The translations under genes and the position numbers were made by a program. A DNA stretch of 11,260 bases from SIG575 sp045632485. GTDB lineage: Bacteria; Bacillota; Clostridia; Oscillospirales; Acutalibacteraceae. The DNA is taken from positions 1-11,260 of the forward strand of contig JAZQWT010000045.1 in NCBI GenBank assembly GCA_045632485.1, given 5' to 3'. Below the pieces are notes generated by a model. That model saw only the letters and a program-made list of their open reading frames with translations, ran no database searches and had not been told where the DNA came from. Shown here piece by piece: positions 1 to 7,256 of the stretch. Positions within the stretch are counted from its first letter, which is position 1. Every line of letters begins with the position of its first letter.

Positions 1-984
1 AAGTCGTGATTTCAAATCGAGTTTTTCAAGAATATTATAAATTCTTGTATTCTGATTTTCTTTGTCACCTTTTCTGAAGCGTTCAAAGCAAGTAAAATCT
101 TTACCGAAATTCACAGAAAAAGCAACACCGTGGAATGAATCTGTACAGACATATTCTGCATTATAGAATAAATCTGCAAAATCTTCAGGTCCTGTTTCCG
201 CCACAACACCTTCTCTTGATAAATCATTTTCAAAAACAGGAATAATTTTAAATTCAAGATTTAATTTTCTTGCAATCTTTTGCGATTTTTCAATATACTT
301 TTCATTATTGCCGAGAAAATATGCAAGGAGATATTTTTCTTTTTTCTCTTTAAGATCAAAAAGATTTTCCCAATCTTTTTGATTAAGAAGAAGTGTAGGG
401 TCAACAACAACGGGAATTTCCCTTTTCTTAATTTCGGAAACAATTCTGCTTCCGCTTTCTTCTCTGACTGAAATCTTCTCAAAATTTTCAAGCAGTTTAT
501 TAATTTCACTTCTGATTTCTTCTGTTTTGATTTCAGTTACACCCATACTTGGTGCATAGGCGATTTTTTTATGAGAATCTTTTACAAAATCCAGAAAATA
601 ATGAGAATCAAAAACAAGCGGTGACCATATCTGGTCGCTTCCGCAAATGAAAGCATCAAAGTCTTCATTAAGTTTTTCAAGGTCAGATAAGGTTTCGCAT
701 TTTTCTGTCAGAGAGAAATACTTTTCTGAATATGCATTGAAAAGATTTTTATTTCTTTCTGCGACAATATTTCTGATACCTCTGTTTCTGATTTTTCTTA
801 ATGCTTTTTCAGCAAACTCTGCAACAATATTTTTATCGGGAAGCAGAGGCTCTTTTTCACGGGGATAATACTGAATTATTTTAACTTCGTGACCATAAGA
901 TTTAAGTTTTTCAGACAACGCAGTTGCCTGTAGAAAAGTTCCGTAGTTCATAAAACTGAACCATGTCATTATTGCAATTTTCAT
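1..984 (-). CDS. Polysaccharide pyruvyl transferase family protein, C-terminus cut by left edge
   Basis: The frame is open for 328 codons from an ATG at 984 to the left edge without a stop, so the 3' end lies outside. The start is well supported: AAGGAGGGG precedes it at proper spacing. Translation begins MKIAIMTWFSFMNYGTFLQ. The N-terminal NYGTFLQATAL (13-23), GSDQIWSP (115-122), a VVDPTLLL strand near 210 and DSFHGVAFS (282-290) are the signature blocks of PF04230. Members transfer pyruvate from phosphoenolpyruvate to form ketals on sugars of cell-surface polymers, although many homologues in glycan loci are uncharacterised. The fold is GT-B-like, and the histidine of SFHG is a conserved functional residue. 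Most of the domain is present, and about 20-70 residues would be missing by comparison with usual lengths. It would add an acidic pyruvyl group to the repeat unit, complementing the acyltransferase two genes upstream. It is too long to be explained by chance and matches operon orientation and spacing. Confidence 0.92.
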   Translation of the reverse strand, partial: MKIAIMTWFSFMNYGTFLQATALSEKLKSYGHEVKIIQYYPREKEPLLPDKNIVAEFAEKALRKIRNRGIRNIVAERNKNLFNAYSEKYFSLTEKCETLSDLEKLNEDFDAFICGSDQIWSPLVFDSHYFLDFVKDSHKKIAYAPSMGVTEIKTEEIRSEINKLLENFEKISVREESGSRIVSEIKKREIPVVVDPTLLLNQKDWENLFDLKEKKEKYLLAYFLGNNEKYIEKSQKIARKLNLEFKIIPVFENDLSREGVVAETGPEDFADLFYNAEYVCTDSFHGVAFSVNFGKDFTCFERFRKGDKENQNTRIYNILEKLDLKSRL

Positions 985-1002
985 TTTATCCCCTCCTTTT
1001 AT

Positions 1003-1977
1003 TTATTTGCAAAGATTTTCGCATTTTTTATATAGATTTTCCGCTGTTTTTTTCCAGCTCACTTTTTCAAAATCAAGTGAAGATGTTATCCTCTCATTAT
1101 TAGGATGTTCAAGAAGATACCTGATTTTTTCGGCTATCTCTTCTTCGTTTTCTGTATCATAAATTATATCTGCATCTTCAAGATTCAGAATTGAACGGAT
1201 ACCCGAATCTTTTGAAAGAAGGATACTGCATCCCCTTTCAAGAGCATCTGCAGCAGCAAGGCTGAAGGATTCAACAGTTGAATTGACAACAAAAAGCTTT
1301 GTGTTTTCAAGTTCATTGAAAAACAAATCCTGTCTCAGTTCACCTTTGAAAAATTTATTTTTATTTTCAGGCTCTTTTTTTCCGTAAATATTTAAAACTA
1401 TATTTTCGTCGTTAAGCTTACTTACTGCCTGACAGATTTTTTCGTTGTTTTTCTGTGGCAGGTCACCGCCTGCTGCCGCAACTGAAATTGTACGTTCATC
1501 ATACGGCTTCAGATTTTTCTTCTCAAAAGCATTAATGCCACTGTTGACAAAGCTGATTTTTTCTTTAAGATGCGGATAATAATTTTTCACCCATTCTGCA
1601 TAGTTTTCGGAAACACATAAAATCAGGTCTGCATTTTCAAGAATATATTTTTCTGCATCTATGTTTTTCTGCTCAATCGTCATTGAATTCTTTTCAATTT
1701 CATACTCTGCACATCCGTGCATTAAATAAACAGCTTTTTTATTAAGTTTCTTTATAAGTTCTATACCTATCTTTGCGTAAACATCAACACCGCTGAAAAT
1801 TGTGACATCAGAAAAGATAACTTTCAACAAATACTCTGCCTTCTTTAAAATCTTGTTTTTTGATTTTAAAAAAAGCATTCTTTTATCACGACATAATAAA
1901 ATGTTTTTATTTGCATTTGACGGCCCTGATAAACTTCTGTAGTCACCGTGAAAATAAATTTTCAGTTCCCTCTTCAT
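1003..1977 (-). CDS. GT4 family glycosyltransferase, short, with E-x7-D variant motif
   Basis: A 324-residue protein, the shortest GT4-like enzyme here. The N-terminal loop reads FHGDYRSLSGPSNANKNIL (9-27), the GPS.AN form of the acceptor loop. YLMHG (84-88) corresponds to the HG strand of the N-terminal domain. The C-terminal domain has VNSGIN (144-149), AAAGGDLPQKNNEKI (167-181), in which the GG...QKN form replaces the common GR...KG, and LNIYGK. The donor motif region reads VESFSLAAADALERG: Glu236 is present, but position +8 is Asp244 rather than Glu, with another Glu at 247. It could be an active enzyme of a divergent GT4 subgroup or have altered donor binding. It follows the acyltransferase by 13 bases with an AGGGG site seven bases before the ATG at 1977, and precedes the pyruvyl transferase by 18 bases. 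Donor unknown. Confidence 0.88.
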   Translation of the reverse strand: MKRELKIYFHGDYRSLSGPSNANKNILLCRDKRMLFLKSKNKILKKAEYLLKVIFSDVTIFSGVDVYAKIGIELIKKLNKKAVYLMHGCAEYEIEKNSMTIEQKNIDAEKYILENADLILCVSENYAEWVKNYYPHLKEKISFVNSGINAFEKKNLKPYDERTISVAAAGGDLPQKNNEKICQAVSKLNDENIVLNIYGKKEPENKNKFFKGELRQDLFFNELENTKLFVVNSTVESFSLAAADALERGCSILLSKDSGIRSILNLEDADIIYDTENEEEIAEKIRYLLEHPNNERITSSLDFEKVSWKKTAENLYKKCENLCK

Positions 1978-1990
1978 ATCAAAACCCCTG

Positions 1991-2689
1991 TTAATTTATT
2001 TTATCAAGCATATCCTGCATATTTTCAAAAACCTTTTTATTTCCGTTCAATTTTTCACAGCTTAAATCATAGTTGTTTACAAGACGCATCTTTTCTTCCC
2101 AACTGCTGTGCAGTTTACCGCTATCATCTGTAAAAAGCCAGAAAAACTCGCTCAGCTCCTCTTCCGAAGGATCTTTATTATAAACTTTTCTGTATTCTCG
2201 GATAAGTTCAGTAACTTCTTCTACCTGAACTGCCTTTCTTTTTTCACAATAATCTTCCAATGACATTATAACTTTTGCAGGGTTTCCTGCAACAACACAG
2301 TTATCCGGTATATCCTTATTAACAAGGCTTCCCGCACCGATTATTACATTATTTCCTATGGTAACACCCTTGAGTATAATCGAATTCATTCCGATGAAAA
2401 CATTATTTCCGATGGTAACCTTACCTGCTGAGCCGAGAATTTCACCCGTTACACCTTTAATAACTGACCAGTCATAACCATGGGTTAATATTTTTACACC
2501 CTCGGTAATCTGAACATTTTCACCGATTTCAATAAGCCAGGGTCTTGTCATATCAATCATAGTTTGTGTAGGTGCAAAAACAACTGTGCCCTTGCCGATT
2601 CTTGCCCCTTTTTTCACCATAGAATCCACATAGTCTTCTGAACTTGCTTTTTCCTTGTAAATTATTTTTCTGATAATATTTTTAATCAT
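1991..2689 (-). CDS. Left-handed beta-helix acyltransferase (hexapeptide repeat), with C-terminal extension
   Basis: A 232-residue protein whose middle part (about 27-140) carries imperfect hexapeptide repeats: ARIGKGTVV, IEIGENVQI, VTIGNNVFIG, VTIGNNVIIGAGS. It closes with the AGNPAKVI signature (134-141) of maltose O-acetyltransferase-like enzymes. The likely catalytic histidine is His70 in LTHGYDW, within the usual loop. Family members use acetyl-CoA (sometimes another acyl-CoA) to O- or N-acylate a sugar and work as trimers, so this is probably the glycan O-acetyltransferase. After the helix comes a 90-residue charged extension (about 142-232: SLEDYCEKRK, then EEELSEFFWLF) that is longer than in plain maltose acetyltransferases. 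The ATG at 2689 lies six bases after an AAGGGTG site. A GTG at 2698 is the alternative, and it sits inside that site. Because it follows the polymerase, it could act either before or after flipping; no membrane segment is seen, which favours the cytosol. Confidence 0.9.
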   Translation of the reverse strand: MIKNIIRKIIYKEKASSEDYVDSMVKKGARIGKGTVVFAPTQTMIDMTRPWLIEIGENVQITEGVKILTHGYDWSVIKGVTGEILGSAGKVTIGNNVFIGMNSIILKGVTIGNNVIIGAGSLVNKDIPDNCVVAGNPAKVIMSLEDYCEKRKAVQVEEVTELIREYRKVYNKDPSEEELSEFFWLFTDDSGKLHSSWEEKMRLVNNYDLSCEKLNGNKKVFENMQDMLDKIN

Positions 2690-3950
2690 CTGAAACACCC
2701 TTACTTTCTCTGATAAAAGGCAATGCCATAATAAAATATAACATAAATGCTGCTTCTGTTCTCAATGTTGAATTATAGACACCAATCAATACACACATTA
2801 CCGCTGTTACCATTGATAATTGACAATAGATTTTTTCTGTTTTCTTTATTCTTCTTAAAGCCATAGCAAAAACAAGCACAAAAAAACCGAAGAAAAATAC
2901 AAGTCCGAAAATACCTGTTTCAAGGTAGACAAAAGCAGTTGACAACCATGTGTAATGATAATCGGCATTTTTGATATAGAAAGATGATGTTAAAAAACCG
3001 AATCCGTCAGCATAGTCGCAGTTACCCAATCCAAGACCGAAAAACCTTTCAATATCGGTTTTAAGAAACAAATCGGAAATCATTTCAAATGATGTTAATC
3101 TGTTAAGATCACCGCTTGAAGTATAGCCTTCTTCCGAAACAGCACTATTATAAAAAGATTCAATTGTCATATAATCTGCAAAATAAGGGAAGATATCGAT
3201 AAGAATCTTTACACCTATAAAAACACCGGCGGCGGCAACCCCGATTATCACAACTTTTCGCCACGAAAAAGAAGTTATCAGCACTGCAACTGCAACGATA
3301 ACAGCGAATTCAATAAAGAAGAAACGAAGTTCTGCCAAAGCAGAAATCACAAGTGCCAGAGCACTTTTTATGACTGTGTTTCTCAGCGATTCTTTTTTGT
3401 TAAGATAATATATAACCGTTTTGGTTATAACAATAACCTGAAAAATGTTAAGCCAACCGTTACATCCGCCCTGAGCACCGAAAATACCGCCAAGAAAATC
3501 CTGACGAAGGTCAAGAAAGAAATACTGAAAAAGAGCCACAGCACAGTTTACATAGAAAATCTTGTCTAACCAATCAATGTAACTGTCTATTTCATCTTTA
3601 AGCAAAAATGTTACGCAGCCTATAAAAAAGGCATACATTCTGAAGTTGTTTCTGAACCCCCACAGATAATAAAGCGGTGACTGAAAATTAAACAGATACA
3701 GCACTGCTGTATACACAAAAAACATCAAAATCCACACAAATAAATTGGCAGTACCTTTACTGACAGAAACTTTTTCAGAAAAGAAAAACAATATAAGTAT
3801 TCCCACCCACGCAACATCAACGGTATATTTTACAAGTGACGGCAATGGCAAAAATTCTGTAAGAGTACCGAAAAGAAAGGGCATAAAGAAAACGAACCAC
3901 ACAAGCCAGCTTTCAGGACTTCTTTTTTTAATTTTCAATTTAAGTTCCAT
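2682..3950 (-). CDS. Wzy-like polysaccharide polymerase (O-antigen ligase/polymerase family), multi-pass membrane protein
   Basis: A 422-residue integral membrane protein with about 10-12 hydrophobic segments, approximately at 15-33, 41-58, 68-88, 104-117, 131-147, 166-183, 195-208, 210-228, 232-252, 335-365, 375-393 and 397-412. The large hydrophilic loop (about 255-333) before the last helices contains GDLNRLTSFEMI and FFGLGLGN (303-310). Such a loop ending in a GLG-type motif is the usual signature of Wzy polymerases and O-antigen ligases. Arg209 in AELRFF and Arg284 are candidate functional arginines. Sequence conservation in this family is low, so the call rests on topology and operon context. 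Its expected job is joining flipped repeat units at the outer face of the membrane; ligase activity is an alternative. It is the only such protein in the window. An AAGGG site precedes the ATG. Its end overlaps the acyltransferase start by 8 bases. Confidence 0.85.
   Translation of the reverse strand: MELKLKIKKRSPESWLVWFVFFMPFLFGTLTEFLPLPSLVKYTVDVAWVGILILFFFSEKVSVSKGTANLFVWILMFFVYTAVLYLFNFQSPLYYLWGFRNNFRMYAFFIGCVTFLLKDEIDSYIDWLDKIFYVNCAVALFQYFFLDLRQDFLGGIFGAQGGCNGWLNIFQVIVITKTVIYYLNKKESLRNTVIKSALALVISALAELRFFFIEFAVIVAVAVLITSFSWRKVVIIGVAAAGVFIGVKILIDIFPYFADYMTIESFYNSAVSEEGYTSSGDLNRLTSFEMISDLFLKTDIERFFGLGLGNCDYADGFGFLTSSFYIKNADYHYTWLSTAFVYLETGIFGLVFFFGFFVLVFAMALRRIKKTEKIYCQLSMVTAVMCVLIGVYNSTLRTEAAFMLYFIMALPFIRESKGVSDD
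2696..2702 (-). promoter_or_regulatory. Ribosome binding site inside the polymerase gene (decides acyltransferase start)
   Basis: AAGGGTG lies within the last codons of the polymerase gene, six bases before the ATG at 2689. It argues that the acyltransferase starts there and not at the GTG at 2698, which would sit inside the site. Confidence 0.5.
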
Positions 3951-3968
3951 TTTCTTACCCTTCTTTAC

Positions 3969-4994
3969 TCAGGTTTTTAAACTACATAAAATATAACAGA
4001 ACAAATAAAGCTTATTCTTCATCAGGAAGAATAAAATTCTTCTGTTCCTTGAATCCTTTTCTGTTTTCAGAGTGCACAAAGCAATCTGCAAAGTATGATT
4101 ATCAATAATTTTTTTAATCTCTTTCTGTTTGTCTCTGAATGACATCTGAGATACTGAAATATGTTTCATTGCAGAAATTGCATTTGTAAGAAAAAGCAGA
4201 CCTACCCTGTTTTCACATTCTCTGCAATGGCCTAATCTGCGACAAAGACTTGCTGTTTTTTCATAACAGATTTTATTTTTCTCAAATCTGTCAGGTCTGT
4301 AGACTCTCGAAAGAGAATTGTTATTTTCTCTGTAAAAATAAAGTGCTTCACTTAAAACTGCCACTTTGTTCACATCTTTATAAAGTGCAATAAGAGAATA
4401 AACGTCTTCTGATAAAATTTCTCTTTCCGAAACAAAACGCCAGTTTACTTTTTTTATCAGTTCCATCGAAAACATTGCCATACAGGAGCTCATATTAAGA
4501 TTCCAGTTATCAGACGGAAGTGAATATATGAGATTCGGCAAAAATTCATTTTTCAGTTTATCCCCTTCAAAAACATTTTCAGGCGTTGTAGGAATACGAG
4601 AAGAAACAATTTCCCCGTTACTGTCCACACTGCTGAATCCGAAGCAGACAATATCTGAAGAATGTTCTTTAATGCAGGAATACGCTTTTTCAATTGTATC
4701 AGGCGCCACAAAATCATCACTGTCAAAGAAACAGATATAATCACCTGTTGCATTTTCAAGTCCTGAATTTCTCGCCATTCCCAAACCTGCGTTTTCTTTA
4801 TGAATCACCTTAATACGGTTATCTTTTTCTGCCCATTTATCGCAGATTTCAGGACAATTATCAGGTGAACCGTCATCAACGAGAATAATTTCAAGGTTTT
4901 TATATGTCTGATTTACTACTGAATCTATACTCGTTTCAATATATTTTTCTACATTATATATCGGCAAAACTACCGAAATCAATTCTGATTTCAT
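3969..4994 (-). CDS. GT2 family glycosyltransferase (GT-A fold, inverting)
   Basis: A 341-residue enzyme and the only GT-A type transferase here. The N-terminus SVVLPIYNVEKYIETSIDS (about 7-25) is the nucleotide-binding strand of family 2. It is followed by ILVDDGSPDN (Asp40-Asp41), ENAGLGMARNSGL (68-79) and the metal-binding DSD (91-93) in YICFFDSDDF. The likely catalytic base is in LSED (Glu196-Asp197), and the segment YRENNNSLSR near 221 corresponds to the family's conserved YR..SISR region. The tail after about residue 260 is basic with no clear membrane helix. It adds one sugar with inversion to the lipid-linked intermediate. The ATG at 4994 has a strong GAGGAGG site overlapping the upstream TGA. 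The stop is 18 bases before the polymerase gene. Donor unknown. Confidence 0.93.
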   Translation of the reverse strand: MKSELISVVLPIYNVEKYIETSIDSVVNQTYKNLEIILVDDGSPDNCPEICDKWAEKDNRIKVIHKENAGLGMARNSGLENATGDYICFFDSDDFVAPDTIEKAYSCIKEHSSDIVCFGFSSVDSNGEIVSSRIPTTPENVFEGDKLKNEFLPNLIYSLPSDNWNLNMSSCMAMFSMELIKKVNWRFVSEREILSEDVYSLIALYKDVNKVAVLSEALYFYRENNNSLSRVYRPDRFEKNKICYEKTASLCRRLGHCRECENRVGLLFLTNAISAMKHISVSQMSFRDKQKEIKKIIDNHTLQIALCTLKTEKDSRNRRILFFLMKNKLYLFCYILCSLKT

Positions 4995-5004
4995 ATAATC
5001 CTCC

Positions 5005-6060
5005 TCAGATTATACCAAGCGCTTCCATATGAATTTTTACACTTTTTTCAATACTGTAAGATTTTGATTTTTCAAGAAGATACGCTGAATATTCACGAGC
5101 ATCTTTTTCACGCAGACTGCTTATTTTTTCCAAAAGAGAGTTTGCATCATCAACCTCTGCGAGGTAACAAGCATATTCACTGTCAGACAAAAACTCAACT
5201 GCTGCACCGCTGCCTTTTGTTGAAACAATAGGTGTACCGAAAGATGCAGCTTCATTTATCACAAGACCCCAGCACTCTTTTCTTGAGGGTAACACCATCA
5301 TTGTGCAGGAAGCATACTCTTTTTCAAGCTCAGGCTTTGAAAGAAAGGGAATAACTTCCACATTCGGTATTTCTGCTGTTTTCTGCTCTTCAACAAAAAG
5401 CTCTGTTCTGTTACCCATACCGATAAATTTATATTTGTGCTCTTTATCTTTTTTTGCTGCTTTTATTGCAACATCAAGACCTTTATAATCAAAATACTGA
5501 CCTACAACAAGCACAAAATCGCCACGGTTATAAGAATCTGCATTCTTTCTGATGTCCTCATCAGAAAGAGAACTGAAATAATACGGCACAACATCAAGAT
5601 TTTCACCTAAAGGCTCAAGTGATTTTACATTTGTCTTTCCTGCTACAAGATACTTTTCTGCACCGCTCATAAAAAACTTTTTCAGCTTCTGTTTAAAACC
5701 TTTTTCTTCAATAAAAGGTTCTCCGTCAACATTGAGAAAATATTTTTTTCTGAAAATTTTCATCAACAATATTGCCAACATCTGAACAGGACTGTTATAA
5801 CAGCCTACAATGATTTTATCATAATCAGAAAAAATTTCTTTTATTATTTTCAAAGAAAAAGAGCATTCGTTTCCGACTTCGATTCCGTCAAGATATTTGT
5901 ATCTGAATCCGGGTTTTTCGCTGGATGTCCAAGCGGAATTCCTGTTTTTAGATTTTCTTCTCTCAAACAAAACAGTAAGTTCGCAGTTTTTGGCAAGTTC
6001 ATTGAAAAAACGCACCCTGTACGGAACTTCTATATTGGTCAGATACAAAACCTTTTTCAC
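5005..6060 (-). CDS. GT4 glycosyltransferase
   Basis: A 351-residue GT-B enzyme of GT4 type, a little short for the family. It begins KKVLYLTNIEVPYRVRFFNEL, the N-terminal strand and loop of a well-populated capsule-locus subgroup. The donor domain shows VVPYYFS (about 157-163), VGQYFDYKG (186-194) and the E-x7-E motif ECWGLVINE (Glu262 to Glu270) followed by AASFGTPIV. No signal or transmembrane segment is evident. The stretch NVDGEPF near residue 110 lies where the acceptor-side strand is expected. An AAGGAGG site at 6069-6075 lies 8 bases before the GTG at 6060 and 5 bases before an in-frame TTG at 6063. I prefer GTG on spacing, and the difference is one residue. The stop TGA (5005-5007) is embedded in the ribosome site of the next gene, indicating coupled translation. 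Donor and linkage are not determinable. Confidence 0.92.
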   Translation of the reverse strand: MKKVLYLTNIEVPYRVRFFNELAKNCELTVLFERRKSKNRNSAWTSSEKPGFRYKYLDGIEVGNECSFSLKIIKEIFSDYDKIIVGCYNSPVQMLAILLMKIFRKKYFLNVDGEPFIEEKGFKQKLKKFFMSGAEKYLVAGKTNVKSLEPLGENLDVVPYYFSSLSDEDIRKNADSYNRGDFVLVVGQYFDYKGLDVAIKAAKKDKEHKYKFIGMGNRTELFVEEQKTAEIPNVEVIPFLSKPELEKEYASCTMMVLPSRKECWGLVINEAASFGTPIVSTKGSGAAVEFLSDSEYACYLAEVDDANSLLEKISSLREKDAREYSAYLLEKSKSYSIEKSVKIHMEALGII

Positions 6061-6068
6061 CAATTCTT

Positions 6069-6075
6069 CCTCCTT
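6069..6075 (-). promoter_or_regulatory. Strong Shine-Dalgarno site before the GT4 gene ending at 5005
   Basis: AAGGAGG lies 5 bases before a TTG (6063) and 8 bases before a GTG (6060). The spacing favours GTG. It gives this gene its own initiation site in the 21-base gap after the radical SAM gene. Confidence 0.6.
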
Positions 6076-6081
6076 GAAAAC

Positions 6082-7251
6082 TTACTTCATCTGTGATGCA
6101 ATATCTGCATCCACAATTTCTTCACCTGTTTTTGTTTTAAGCTGTTCTTTTGAAATTTCTGAAAGTCCGTCATTGACTTTTGCACTCATATCGCAGGTGC
6201 TTAATTTATCGAGCTCTTCCTTTGTAACTTTCCCGTCGCGTAAATCGCGGACAATTTTATTTTCATACATACTGTATTTCTGTTTTGTCCAGAATTTTAT
6301 TTTATGTAAACCTACCCACATCAGAGGCTTCCAGATATATTTATGCATTGCAGGTGAAACAGAGCCTATCATCCAGCAGTTTCTGTCGCAACATCTTACC
6401 TTTGCTCTTACTTTTTCAGCATCTTCACTGTTCCATAATTCATCCCATGTCTGATTGTTCAGGTTACCCATAACTTCTTTGTCTTTTGTGCCGTTACAGG
6501 GCATAACATCGCCGTAAGGGTCAATGAAAAAAGTATCAAAGCTCATATCACATGGAAGAAGCCTGGGCTGTGAATAAATGTAATTGATAAGACCGTGGTT
6601 AAAATATGCTCTCATCCATTTTTTAGGTGACTTACTTGCAAGAAGTTCATTTACAAGATTCTCAAAATTCTTTGCAACCATAGGACGGTCTTTAATAATA
6701 TTTTTTGCTTCTACAAAATAGAAACTGTTGTGAAGTGATGCGGTTGCAAACTCCATTCCCATTTCGTCTGAAATTTTATAAAGAGGTACAAGGTCAGGTG
6801 CATTTTTATCCTGAACGGTCATACCGAAGCCTACATCCTTCATACCCATTTCAACAAGCTTTTTCAGGGTACTGTAGCCTTTGTTATAGCCGTCATCAAG
6901 ACCTCTGATTTCATTGTTTGTGTTTTCAAGACCCTCAATAGAAATACGAATTCCTATCTGAGGAAACTCCTTGCACAAATCAACAATTCTGTCTGTAAAG
7001 AAACCGTTAGTTGAAATAACTATACGGTCGCTTTTTTTGTAAAGCTCACGCACAATATCCTTCAGGTCTGTACGGATAAAAGGTTCTCCGCCTGTGATAT
7101 TTGTAAAATACATGGGAGGCAGTTTTTTAATTGTTTCGATTGTAATTTCTTCCTCAGGCTTTGACGGTGCTTTATATCTGTTGCACATAGAGCACCTTGC
7201 GTTACAACGATATGTAACAATTACCGTACCGTTCAATTTTTTCTCTGCCAT
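6082..7251 (-). CDS. Radical SAM protein with SPASM/twitch-like C-terminal cysteines, embedded in glycan operon
   Basis: A 389-residue enzyme with the radical SAM [4Fe-4S] motif C-x3-C-x2-C (Cys16, Cys20, Cys23, in CNARCSMC), the SAM-binding GGEP (54-57) and the STNG and SIEG strands (80-83, 104-107) of the partial TIM barrel. After the barrel come Cys234 (LLPCD), Cys252 (DVMPCNG) and a CCDRNC group (287, 288, 292), with GNLNNQTWDELWNS between. This resembles a SPASM or twitch domain holding an auxiliary Fe-S cluster, though with fewer cysteines than a full SPASM. Residues about 300-389 form an unusual tail: an aromatic and basic part (IWKPLMWVGLHKIKFW), then a charged end. The substrate is unknown. 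Related folds modify sugars and aminocyclitols (BtrN, NeoN, AprD4) as well as peptides; a sugar or lipid-linked sugar is my inference from context. The start is the ATG at 7251, six bases after AAAGGGTG; a GTG at 7260 is the alternative. It ends 21 bases before the next gene. Confidence 0.9.
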   Translation of the reverse strand: MAEKKLNGTVIVTYRCNARCSMCNRYKAPSKPEEEITIETIKKLPPMYFTNITGGEPFIRTDLKDIVRELYKKSDRIVISTNGFFTDRIVDLCKEFPQIGIRISIEGLENTNNEIRGLDDGYNKGYSTLKKLVEMGMKDVGFGMTVQDKNAPDLVPLYKISDEMGMEFATASLHNSFYFVEAKNIIKDRPMVAKNFENLVNELLASKSPKKWMRAYFNHGLINYIYSQPRLLPCDMSFDTFFIDPYGDVMPCNGTKDKEVMGNLNNQTWDELWNSEDAEKVRAKVRCCDRNCWMIGSVSPAMHKYIWKPLMWVGLHKIKFWTKQKYSMYENKIVRDLRDGKVTKEELDKLSTCDMSAKVNDGLSEISKEQLKTKTGEEIVDADIASQMK

Positions 7252-7256
7252 ATCTG

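Noticed and set aside
261..868. Short frames on both strands near the left edge (261-509 minus, 280-471 plus, 647-868 plus)
   Set aside because: All lie within the open pyruvyl transferase frame from 984 to the left edge, which explains the region fully.
4553..4759. 68-codon minus-strand frame inside the GT2 gene
   Set aside because: It is out of frame with an intact GT2 domain whose motifs run continuously through this region, so there is no sign of a frameshift.
5897..6454. 185-codon open frame on the plus strand
   Set aside because: It runs antisense across the 5' end of a GT4 gene and the 3' end of the radical SAM gene, both with clear motifs. Its Ser/Phe/Leu-rich translation is what the complement of Lys/Glu-rich coding gives, and it has no recognisable domain.
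6082..7251. Possible RiPP or sactipeptide-type maturase system
   Set aside because: No precursor peptide, transporter or protease is present, and gaps are too short to hold one. All neighbours are glycan enzymes.
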